A stretch of DNA of 7,617 nt. It comes from Cryomorphaceae bacterium (GTDB taxonomy: Bacteria; Bacteroidota; Bacteroidia; Flavobacteriales; BACL11). The stretch is from contig CATEYX010000013.1 of NCBI GenBank assembly GCA_949511925.1, positions 1-7,617 of the forward strand, in the 5' to 3' direction. The translations under genes and the position numbers were made by a program. The stretch's first letter is position 1; the number at the start of each line of letters is the position of its first letter. Of the stretch, positions 1-6,201 are shown piece after piece. Under the pieces are notes generated by a model. That model saw nothing but the letters and a program-made list of their open reading frames with translations, was not told where the DNA came from and did not search any database.

Positions 1-168
1 ATTATGCAAAAGCAGAATACGATTGATAAAAATGGAAATAAAATAGATATTAAAGCAAAGGGAAGACATGATGCTTGTGTGGTGCCAAGGGCTGTTCCTA
101 TTGTGGAGGGCATGCTAGCACTTACCTTGGTCGATCATTACTTAAGAAGTTTAACTAATAAAATTTAA
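1..168 (+). CDS. aroC: Chorismate synthase, C-terminal end (5' truncated by window edge)
   Basis: Reading frame 1 is open from the first base to TAA at 166-168 and gives 55 residues. They contain the conserved C-terminal block of chorismate synthase, 'KGRHDACVVPRAVPIVEGM', followed by a helix 'LALTLVDHYLRS'. Chorismate synthase converts 5-enolpyruvylshikimate-3-phosphate to chorismate using reduced FMN, the last step of the shikimate pathway, in the cytoplasm. The Arg-His-Asp of the GRHD motif is intact; Ala follows where many homologues have Pro. The start and most of the protein lie upstream of the window, so the promoter cannot be seen. The stop is followed after one base by the next start codon, making this the first visible gene of a tight operon. 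The identification rests on one short but very characteristic motif. Confidence 0.93.
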   Translation: MMQKQNTIDKNGNKIDIKAKGRHDACVVPRAVPIVEGMLALTLVDHYLRSLTNKI

Positions 169-169
169 G

Positions 170-1570
170 ATGATAAAGAAATTATTTTTTGTATTGCTTA
201 TTCCAACTATTTGCTTTGGGCAAAGTCCTAATTATTCTGAAGATATTGCACCAATACTATATGGGAAATGTTTACAATGTCATTATGATGGAGGTATAGC
301 TCCACTAACATTAGAAACATATGCAAGTGTTGTCTCTAATGGAGGTATGATACAGCATGTTACTGCTTCTGGAGAAATGCCACCATGGCCTGCAGATACT
401 TTATTTCAGAATTATGCAAATGAAAATGTTTTAAGTATGAATGAGATAAATACTATATTGGATTGGATAACAAATGGAGTGCCTCTTGGAGATACTTCAT
501 TGCTTCCGCCAATGCCAATATTTGGGGATTCATCACAATTGGGTGTTCCTGATTTAGAACTTCAAATGCCAATATATGCAAGTACTGCAACATCAAATTC
601 TGATGATTATGTTTGTTTCTCTATTCCAACTGGTTTGTTGCAAAACAGAAGAATTAGAGCTATTGAAGTAATTCCTGGAAATTTACAAACTGTACATCAT
701 GTACTTGTTTCAGTAGATCCATTTCCTAATACTTCTGTTGTTACAACAGCTGACTGTATGGGTCCACAAGGAGATATGCTTTATAGTTATGCACCAGGTG
801 CTTTGCCATTAATTTACCCTGAAAACACTAACAACTCTTTTGGCGTGGTATTACCTGCGAATAGTAGTGTTTCTTTTGCTATGCATTATCCAGAGGGTAG
901 TTTAGGTCAAATTGATAGTACTAAGGTTAAATTTTATTTTTATCCTCAAACTACGTTAATTAGGGAGATATCTTATGATTTTTTAATTAATGAAGGATTG
1001 TTTGGGGCTCCATTTTATTTACCTCCAAATCAGATTACTGAGATTACGGGTTCTTTTGGTCCTACAACACAAGATTATTCATTCATGTCTGTTTTTCCTC
1101 ACATGCATCTTTTAGGAAAAGATATGGTAATTTATGCTGTAACTCCTTTAAATGATACAATAAACCTGATTAAGATTAATAAATGGGATTTCGAATGGCA
1201 ATATTCATATTTCTTTGAAAAATTTATTAAAATACCTGCGGGAAGTATAATATATGCTAAGGGAAATTATGAAAATACTGTTAGTCCGTCTAACCCTATT
1301 CCTGTAACTGTTCAATCAGGATTTAATACGCAGGACGAGATGTTTATTGGTGGATTCCAATATCTACCATATCAGCTAGGAGATGAGAATATTTCTATAG
1401 ATAATGGTTTAATTTCTAGTAATTTTAATAACGCAGTAAATACATCTTCATCAAGAGAATTATTGAAAATAATAAATTCTTTAGGTCAATCAACTACTCC
1501 TAAATCAAATATACCTCTCTTTTACATCTATAATGATGGTACTGTAGAGAAAAAAATAGTTATAGAATAA
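170..1570 (+). CDS. Secreted haem c / PHM-like dicopper monooxygenase with short T9SS-type tail
   Basis: This 466-residue exported protein has three parts. A signal peptide (about residues 1-17, 'LLIPTICFG' before Q18) leads into a cytochrome c-like segment with CxxCH at C34-C37-H38 and a likely distal Met70 in 'GEMPPW'. Residues about 125-400 resemble the catalytic core of copper type II ascorbate-dependent monooxygenases (PHM and dopamine beta-hydroxylase). His176-His177 and His239 match the PHM CuH ligands, and His311-x-His313 plus Met391 in 'DEM' match CuM. C149 and C196 match a PHM disulfide. The last 40 residues ('LFYIYNDGTVEKKIVIE') look like a short T9SS sorting tail, implying secretion or surface anchoring. 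Known relatives hydroxylate C-H bonds with O2 and an external reductant; here the haem could feed electrons (inference). PHM's peptide-binding Arg, Asn and Tyr are not conserved, so the substrate is unknown. The start is one base after aroC and gives a good signal peptide. Confidence 0.85.
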   Translation: MIKKLFFVLLIPTICFGQSPNYSEDIAPILYGKCLQCHYDGGIAPLTLETYASVVSNGGMIQHVTASGEMPPWPADTLFQNYANENVLSMNEINTILDWITNGVPLGDTSLLPPMPIFGDSSQLGVPDLELQMPIYASTATSNSDDYVCFSIPTGLLQNRRIRAIEVIPGNLQTVHHVLVSVDPFPNTSVVTTADCMGPQGDMLYSYAPGALPLIYPENTNNSFGVVLPANSSVSFAMHYPEGSLGQIDSTKVKFYFYPQTTLIREISYDFLINEGLFGAPFYLPPNQITEITGSFGPTTQDYSFMSVFPHMHLLGKDMVIYAVTPLNDTINLIKINKWDFEWQYSYFFEKFIKIPAGSIIYAKGNYENTVSPSNPIPVTVQSGFNTQDEMFIGGFQYLPYQLGDENISIDNGLISSNFNNAVNTSSSRELLKIINSLGQSTTPKSNIPLFYIYNDGTVEKKIVIE

Positions 1571-1571
1571 T

Positions 1572-2861
1572 ATGAAAAAACTAGCATTACACTGGAAAAT
1601 TATAATCGGAATGGTATTAGGTGTTTTTTACGGCCTTGTCGCTAATAAATTAGGTTGGGTAGATTTTACTAATGCATGGATAAAGCCATGGGGGGTTATC
1701 TTTGTTAATCTATTAAAGCTAATTGCAGTGCCTTTAGTATTTGCATCCCTTATAAAAGGTGTTGCATCCTTATCTGATATTTCAAGGTTATCACGCATAG
1801 GAGGGAAGACAATTGCTATTTACTTAGTATCCACAGTTATTTCGGTAAGTATTGGTTTGTTCTTGGTAAACATGGTAAATCCTGGTGCGGATTTTGATAA
1901 AGATTCTATTAAGTTAACTGAAAATTCTCAGTCAGGTACAGATAAGAAAATAGCAGCTGCAGGAAATGTGAAAGAGGCAGGTCCACTTCAGTTTGTAGTT
2001 GATATAGTGCCGACTAATATAATCTCAGCATCAAGTGATAACTCTAATATGTTACAAGTTATTTTCTTTGCTATTTTATTTGGTATTTCAATGGTTATGC
2101 TACCAAGCGAAAAAACACTTTATGTGAAAGGTTTTTTTGATGGAGTAAATGATATTATTTTGCAAATAGTAGATTTAATCATGCTTGCGGCTCCTTATGG
2201 CGTATTTGCTCTTCTAGGAGGCTTGGTGGTTGATTTTGGGGCAAGCTCTACTTTGTTTATCGCTTTAGGAAAATATTCACTAACCGTTATTGCAGGTTTA
2301 TTGATGATGGTGCTAGTAGTCTATCCATTAATATTAAGGATGTTTACTAAAGTAAAGTATTTTGATTTTTTTAAGGCAATTTCTCCTGCACAAATGTTGG
2401 CATTCTCCACTAGTTCGAGTGCGGCAACTTTACCTGTTACTATGGAGAGGTGTGAGGATCATTTAGGGGTTTCAGAAGAAATCTCTTCATTTGTTTTACC
2501 TTTAGGTGCAACAATCAATATGGATGGAACTTCTCTTTATCAAGCGGTTGCAGCTGTATTTATTGCACAGGCTTTTGGTATTGAATTGGACTTAAGTCAA
2601 CAACTTACTATTGTGCTTACTGCAACTTTGGCTTCTATTGGAGCTGCGGCTGTTCCAGGAGCTGGTATGGTGATGCTAGTGATTGTTCTGGGAGCAATTA
2701 ATGTACCCACAGAGGGGTTAGCACTTATTTTTGGTGTGGACAGAATACTAGATATGATGCGTACAGTTGTTAATGTAACAGGTGATGCAACTGTAGCTAC
2801 TATTGTTGCTTCAACTGAAGGTGAATTACGCCAAGTTACTGAAGAAGAATTAATGAGTTAG
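1572..2861 (+). CDS. Dicarboxylate/amino acid:cation symporter (GltP/GltT-like, SDF family)
   Basis: This 429-residue inner-membrane transporter belongs to the sodium/proton:dicarboxylate symporter (DAACS, GltPh/EAAT) family. Its length is normal, and the usual pattern of eight membrane helices plus two re-entrant hairpins can be traced. Hairpin 1 carries the serine-rich tip S279-P288 ('STSSSAATLP'). TM7 has N316-M-D318-G-T320. Hairpin 2 has 'ASIGAAAVPGAG' (353-364). TM8 has D394-M-M-R397-T398-V-V-N401 followed by D405. The Arg and Asp in TM8 correspond to those that bind the substrate side-chain carboxylate and amino group in GltPh, which favours glutamate or aspartate over neutral amino acids; C4-dicarboxylates remain possible. 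Coupling to Na+ is inferred from the NMDGT and TM8 residues. One base separates it from the genes on both sides, so it is probably co-transcribed with aroC. No functional link to those neighbours is apparent. Confidence 0.94.
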   Translation: MKKLALHWKIIIGMVLGVFYGLVANKLGWVDFTNAWIKPWGVIFVNLLKLIAVPLVFASLIKGVASLSDISRLSRIGGKTIAIYLVSTVISVSIGLFLVNMVNPGADFDKDSIKLTENSQSGTDKKIAAAGNVKEAGPLQFVVDIVPTNIISASSDNSNMLQVIFFAILFGISMVMLPSEKTLYVKGFFDGVNDIILQIVDLIMLAAPYGVFALLGGLVVDFGASSTLFIALGKYSLTVIAGLLMMVLVVYPLILRMFTKVKYFDFFKAISPAQMLAFSTSSSAATLPVTMERCEDHLGVSEEISSFVLPLGATINMDGTSLYQAVAAVFIAQAFGIELDLSQQLTIVLTATLASIGAAAVPGAGMVMLVIVLGAINVPTEGLALIFGVDRILDMMRTVVNVTGDATVATIVASTEGELRQVTEEELMS

Positions 2862-2862
2862 T

Positions 2863-4767
2863 ATGCGTATACTATTTCTTTTTTATTTTTTCTTTTCATT
2901 TAACTTTGTTTTCCCTCAAGAATGCTTTCCTGAAAAATCAAAGGATAAAAGATTAGTTAAAAAAATAATTAAGCTTATTGAAAAAAAGGCATATTATGCT
3001 GCCTTAGATGAACTGCGTATAATAAATGATATTGCTGTATTTAGTGCTTTGAAATCTGAGATATTATGGCGTAAAGCTGATTTTTTTAATGCTGAAACTG
3101 AAGGACTAAAAGTAATAGCTAATTGTCCTGAAAATTTTCCTAAAGTTTATTATTTCTTAGGAGAGATTGCTTTTAATAGAAAGGACTATGTGAGTGCAGA
3201 TTTGTACTTGAGGAAGAGTATAGGTTTAGGGATTGCTGATCCGTATTATTCTGATGCAATGAATATATATGAAAAAGCAAAAGTTCTTGCTGAAATTATT
3301 ACTAATCCTGTTCCTTTTAATCCTAAAATTGTAAGTGGTATTTCTACTGTTTTTGATGAGTATCTACCTATAATTTCTCCTGATCAGGAGTTGTCATTTT
3401 TTACTAGAAGGTCGGATAAAAAAAGTTTACATTCAATTACAAATACTAGTGTTGAAGAGTTTGTGTCTAGTAGAAAAATAAATGGTAAGTTTGAGATTGG
3501 TCAGGCCTTACCTTCTCCTTTTAACTTAGAGAGTAATGAGGGTGGAGCTTCTATTACGATTGACAATAGAGTGTTGTATTATACAAAATGTATTAGGAAT
3601 AAAAAAGGCTATAATAATTGTGATATTTATTATGTGAACAGAGAAGGTAATGCTTGGTCAGTTGTGAAAACCTTTTCTGATAAAATTTCAAAATTAGATT
3701 CTTGGGAATCTCAACCTACTGTTTCTTCTGATGGTAAAACAATAATCTTTGCTAGTGATAGGGTTGGGGGATATGGTAAGATTGATTTGTATGAAATTAA
3801 TTGGCTAAATAGTAAATGGACAAATCCTAAAAATTTAGGTTCGGCTATTAATAGTAATGAAAATGAAAAATCCCCTTATTTGCATACAGATGGGAAAACC
3901 TTATTTTTTTCCTCAACAAATTTCCCTAGCCTGGGTGGGTTTGATATTTTTTATTCCCGAATGGATAGTTTTGGGAACTGGCAAGAACCTCAGAATATTG
4001 GTTACCCTATTAATACAGTAGCTGATGAAATTTCACTTTTTGTTAGTACAGATGGGAGTAAGGCCTATTTCGCTTCAAATCAATTGGATGGAGTAGGAGG
4101 TTGGGATATCTATTCTTTTCCTTTACATGATGATGCTAAGCCTGAAAGAGTCCTATTTTTAAAAGGAGAGTTAATGGATGAAAATGGGCAAGTTTTGGAA
4201 GATGTAGAGTTAGAAATAAAAAATATAAATACTAATGAAGTTACTATTGTAAAAGTTGATTCAGGAACTTATGTTTCTTCTTTGACATTGGCTAAGGGTG
4301 ATGATGTGTTGATTACTATTAAAAAGGAAGGGTTTGCCTTTAATTCAGCTTATATTTCAGCTAATGATACTTCTTTTTCTTCTCCTACTAATTTGGATTT
4401 TGAATTACATTCTTTAGAGCAAGGAAGGTCGTTTGACTTAAGTGATATTTATTTTGAAACAAATTCCTTTCAAATAAGTTCAATAGCAAAAAATGTACTT
4501 TTTGAATTTATTGCTTATCTGAAGTTGAATAATAATATGGAAATTGAAATAAATGGTTTTACGGATAATATTGGTGAGAGTTTAAAGAATCAGATTTTGT
4601 CTGAAAATAGGGCTAGGGCAGTTTATGAATTACTTATTGCTTATGATCTTGATAGAGAAAGACTAAGTTATAATGGATATGGAGAGCAATTTCCTAGAGT
4701 AGACAACACATCTGTTAGTAATAGAGCTCAAAATAGAAGGACTGAATTCCGAATTATTAGACAATAA
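2863..4767 (+). CDS. PorE-like envelope protein: TPR, PD40 propeller, CRD-like and OmpA_C domains
   Basis: This 634-residue exported protein starts with a signal peptide (about 1-19, 'FFFSFNFVFPQ'). Helical TPR-like repeats cover about 30-145. A PD40/WD40-like beta-propeller covers about 160-420, with repeating blocks such as 'QPTVSSDGKTIIFASDR', 'SPYLHTDGKTLFFSS' and 'SLFVSTDGSKAYFASN'. A small beta-sandwich resembling a carboxypeptidase regulatory domain lies at about 430-515. The OmpA C-terminal domain occupies about 525-634; D568 in 'GFTDN' and R583 in 'LSENRARAV' match the pair that binds diaminopimelate of peptidoglycan in OmpA. This order is that of PorE, a T9SS component that ties the outer-membrane machinery to peptidoglycan, but Bacteroidota carry many paralogues with it, so the precise role is uncertain. 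No lipobox precedes C21, so a lipid anchor is unlikely. It is the last gene of the operon, one base after the symporter and just before a terminator hairpin. Confidence 0.82.
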   Translation: MRILFLFYFFFSFNFVFPQECFPEKSKDKRLVKKIIKLIEKKAYYAALDELRIINDIAVFSALKSEILWRKADFFNAETEGLKVIANCPENFPKVYYFLGEIAFNRKDYVSADLYLRKSIGLGIADPYYSDAMNIYEKAKVLAEIITNPVPFNPKIVSGISTVFDEYLPIISPDQELSFFTRRSDKKSLHSITNTSVEEFVSSRKINGKFEIGQALPSPFNLESNEGGASITIDNRVLYYTKCIRNKKGYNNCDIYYVNREGNAWSVVKTFSDKISKLDSWESQPTVSSDGKTIIFASDRVGGYGKIDLYEINWLNSKWTNPKNLGSAINSNENEKSPYLHTDGKTLFFSSTNFPSLGGFDIFYSRMDSFGNWQEPQNIGYPINTVADEISLFVSTDGSKAYFASNQLDGVGGWDIYSFPLHDDAKPERVLFLKGELMDENGQVLEDVELEIKNINTNEVTIVKVDSGTYVSSLTLAKGDDVLITIKKEGFAFNSAYISANDTSFSSPTNLDFELHSLEQGRSFDLSDIYFETNSFQISSIAKNVLFEFIAYLKLNNNMEIEINGFTDNIGESLKNQILSENRARAVYELLIAYDLDRERLSYNGYGEQFPRVDNTSVSNRAQNRRTEFRIIRQ

Positions 4768-4769
4768 AA

Positions 4770-4789
4770 AATCCTGCTATTGCAGGATT
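4770..4789 (-). terminator. Intrinsic terminator for rplS, possibly bidirectional
   Basis: A perfect 8-bp stem, AATCCTGC / GCAGGATT, with a TATT loop sits two bases after the plus-strand stop codon and 24 bases beyond the rplS stop. Read on the minus strand, the stem runs into TTTTTTATTG (last stem bases included), a good U-tract, so it should stop trmD-rplS transcripts. Read on the plus strand it is followed by CCTTATTATAT, a weaker tail that may still end the aroC operon. Placement between convergent genes supports a shared terminator. Confidence 0.82.
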
Positions 4790-4813
4790 CCTTATTATAT
4801 ATGTAGTGAGAGA

Positions 4814-5158
4814 TTATCTCATTTCTTTAATTCTAGCTTTCTTACCAGTTAATTCTCTTAAGTAGTAAATTCTTGCTCTTCTAACTTTACCTTTTTTGTT
4901 CAACTCAATTTTTTCAATTAAAGGAGAATTAATAGGGAAAATTCTTTCAACACCTATTGAGTGAGAAATTTTTCTGATTGTAAATGTTTCAGTTGCACCA
5001 CTACCTTTTCTTTGGATAACATCTCCTTTAAAGAACTGAGTTCTTTGCTTCTCTCCCTCTTTAATTGTGTAGTAAACAGTAATATTATCTCCTGCTTTGA
5101 AATTTGGTAAATCGTTTCCAGCAGTAAGTTCTTTTGATATAGTTTCGGTAATGTTCAT
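4814..5158 (-). CDS. rplS: 50S ribosomal protein L19
   Basis: The 114-residue product matches ribosomal protein L19 along its full length. Its N-terminal helix and 'FKAGDNITVYYTIKEG' are followed by 'RTQFFKGDVIQRKGSG', 'TFTIRKISHSIGVERIFPI' and the basic end 'RRARIYYLRELTGKKARIKE', all hallmarks of the family. L19 sits at the 30S-50S interface of the ribosome, where it contributes to the intersubunit bridges. The gene follows trmD on the same strand after a 78-base gap, preserving the widespread trmD-rplS pairing; rpsP and rimM, which often precede it in other phyla, are not present here. Transcription probably ends at the hairpin downstream. A separate promoter in the 78-base gap is possible but I see no convincing one. 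Confidence 0.98.
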   Translation of the reverse strand: MNITETISKELTAGNDLPNFKAGDNITVYYTIKEGEKQRTQFFKGDVIQRKGSGATETFTIRKISHSIGVERIFPINSPLIEKIELNKKGKVRRARIYYLRELTGKKARIKEMR

Positions 5159-5236
5159 TTTTCTAATATTAGGTTTTGAAATCGGTTTGCAATATTACGC
5201 ATATTTTTATTTAATTATCCTAAGAAACAAACAATT

Positions 5237-5911
5237 TTACTCAAATAAATCTGGTCTCTTTTCTTCTGTTCTTTTTATTGCTTCTTGTTCTCTCCATTCT
5301 GTTATAAGTTTCTCATTTCCAGATAGTAATACTTCAGGTACTTCCCATCCTTTATAGTTTGATGGGCGAGTATATATAGGTGGGGCTAATAAATTATCTT
5401 GAAAAGAATCAGTAAGTGCTGATGTCTCGTCAGAAATCACACCAGGAATTAAGCGTATTATGGAATCAGAAAGTATGGCGGCAGCTACTTCTCCACCTGT
5501 TAGTACATAATCCCCAATTGATATTTCTTTAGTAATAATATGTTCTCTTACTCTTTGGTCAATTCCTTTATAGTGTCCGCACAATAAAATTATGTTTTTA
5601 TATGTGGATAGGGTATTGCAAATTTGTTGGTTTAGCGTTTCTCCGTCAGGTGACAAATAGATTACTTCATCATAATCTCTTTCGCTTTTTAATTTGCCAA
5701 TACAATCATCAATTGGTTGTATGCACATTACCATTCCCGCACCGCCACCAAATTGATAATCGTCAACGCTTTTTTGCTTGTTTGTGGAGTGGTCTCGTAA
5801 GTTGTGAATTATGATTTCTGCCTTGCCATTTTCTTTTGCACGCTTTAAAATTGAGTACTCAAAATAAGCGTTAAAAAATTCAGGAAATAATGTTATGATG
5901 TCAATTCTCAT
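5237..5911 (-). CDS. trmD: tRNA (guanine(37)-N1)-methyltransferase TrmD
   Basis: The 224-residue protein is a SPOUT-class methyltransferase that uses S-adenosylmethionine to methylate N1 of G37, next to the anticodon, preventing +1 frameshifting. The trefoil-knot motifs are all present: 'YLSPDG' at 85-90, 'CGHYKGIDQR' at 111-120 (GRYEGIDER in E. coli) and 'SIGDYVLTGGE' at 131-141. R153 in 'RLIPGV' and D168 in 'TDSF' line up with E. coli R154 and the catalytic D169. The C-terminal tRNA-binding part ends in the typical 'KRPDLFE'. Length is slightly shorter than the roughly 250 residues of the E. coli protein. The start at 5911 yields 'MRIDIITLFPEFF', the canonical TrmD N-terminus, so it is secure. 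The gene is divergent from the TPR gene at 6202 and upstream of rplS in a probable two-gene operon. Confidence 0.98.
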   Translation of the reverse strand: MRIDIITLFPEFFNAYFEYSILKRAKENGKAEIIIHNLRDHSTNKQKSVDDYQFGGGAGMVMCIQPIDDCIGKLKSERDYDEVIYLSPDGETLNQQICNTLSTYKNIILLCGHYKGIDQRVREHIITKEISIGDYVLTGGEVAAAILSDSIIRLIPGVISDETSALTDSFQDNLLAPPIYTRPSNYKGWEVPEVLLSGNEKLITEWREQEAIKRTEEKRPDLFE

Positions 5912-5915
5912 TTGG

Positions 5916-5923
5916 CAAACTTA
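5916..5923 (-). promoter_or_regulatory. Candidate Bacteroidota -7 promoter element for trmD (TAAGTTTG)
   Basis: The minus strand reads TAAGTTTG, a full match to the Bacteroidota -7 consensus TAnnTTTG used by the primary sigma factor. Only four bases (CCAA) separate it from the trmD ATG, so initiation from it would give an almost leaderless mRNA. No clear TTG -33 element lies at the expected distance upstream, which weakens the call. Confidence 0.35.
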
Positions 5924-5974
5924 CAAAATCAAAATGGTTTATATTTTATGTATATTTTTACTTTAAAACAGTTG

Positions 5975-5987
5975 TGACAGGTTGTCA
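5975..5987. repeat. Short dyad TGACA-GGT-TGTCA, possible operator
   Basis: A perfect 5-bp inverted repeat with a 3-base spacer lies 64 bases upstream of the trmD start. It is embedded in a GTTGT direct repeat with a 10-base period (5971 and 5981). It stands out as the least AT-rich patch of the divergent intergenic region. It could be a regulator binding site, but a dyad this short can arise by chance. Confidence 0.3.
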
Positions 5988-6044
5988 TGTATGTGTTTTA
6001 AAATTCTTTAAATCAGATAATTAACTTACTTAATCTAAATAATT

Positions 6045-6060
6045 AATTATATATATAATT
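6045..6060. repeat. 16-bp perfect AT palindrome
   Basis: The sequence AATTATATATATAATT is its own reverse complement and lies near the middle of the divergent intergenic region. Being pure A/T in an AT-rich spacer, it may be only a compositional accident or a flexible, easily melted site rather than a specific operator. Confidence 0.35.
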
Positions 6061-6164
6061 TTTATGTAATAAATTAGCTGTTGTAAGTATTTATTTGTAA
6101 AAGTTTGCGAAAATTGCTAACAATTGTTGATATTTATTTAAATTAATAATGTTTAATCAACTTT

Positions 6165-6173
6165 TATTCTTTG
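6165..6173 (+). promoter_or_regulatory. Weak candidate -7 element for the TPR gene pair (TATTCTTTG)
   Basis: TATTCTTTG resembles the Bacteroidota TAnnTTTG element with one extra base in the spacer, and is followed by TAC. It lies 28 bases upstream of the ATG at 6202, a sensible leader length. No well-placed TTG -33 element is visible, so this is only the best of several poor candidates. Confidence 0.25.
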
Positions 6174-6201
6174 TACTTTCAACTCCCTAAAATAAAGGTA
6201 T

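Larger units (their letters stand above)
5912..6201. promoter_or_regulatory. Divergent intergenic region between trmD and the TPR gene pair
   Basis: These 290 bases are very AT-rich and contain no plausible coding frame on either strand. They must hold the start signals for trmD-rplS (leftward) and for the TPR genes (rightward). Visible elements are a TAnnTTTG-type -7 candidate abutting trmD, a TGACA/TGTCA dyad, a 16-bp AT palindrome and a weak -7-like sequence about 30 bases before the TPR gene. No structured RNA or riboswitch was recognised. Confidence 0.7.

Noticed and set aside
1893..1977. Charged, low-complexity loop in the symporter (residues about 108-136) as an inserted domain
   Set aside because: SDF transporters normally have a variable extracellular loop between TM3 and TM4, and the total length is normal for the family.
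2911..2925. C21 of the PorE-like protein as a lipoprotein cysteine
   Set aside because: The preceding residues (P-Q-E) do not fit a lipobox, which needs small or aliphatic residues at these positions.
5159..5236. Possible separate promoter for rplS, with TAATATTG on the minus strand at 5190-5197
   Set aside because: It has one mismatch to TAnnTTTG, and no TTG lies at the right spacing; in such AT-rich sequence this is expected by chance.
5097..5357. Plus-strand open frame of 86 codons over the rplS start and trmD end
   Set aside because: It lies antisense to two highly conserved genes, and its product shows no recognisable family; it is a shadow frame.
5602..5814. Plus-strand open frame of 70 codons inside trmD
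   Set aside because: It is entirely antisense to trmD, with composition fully explained by the trmD codons.
6020..6160. Possible small RNA or riboswitch in the divergent spacer
   Set aside because: Beyond the AT palindrome I could find no stable GC-containing stem or conserved motif, and no terminator before the TPR gene.
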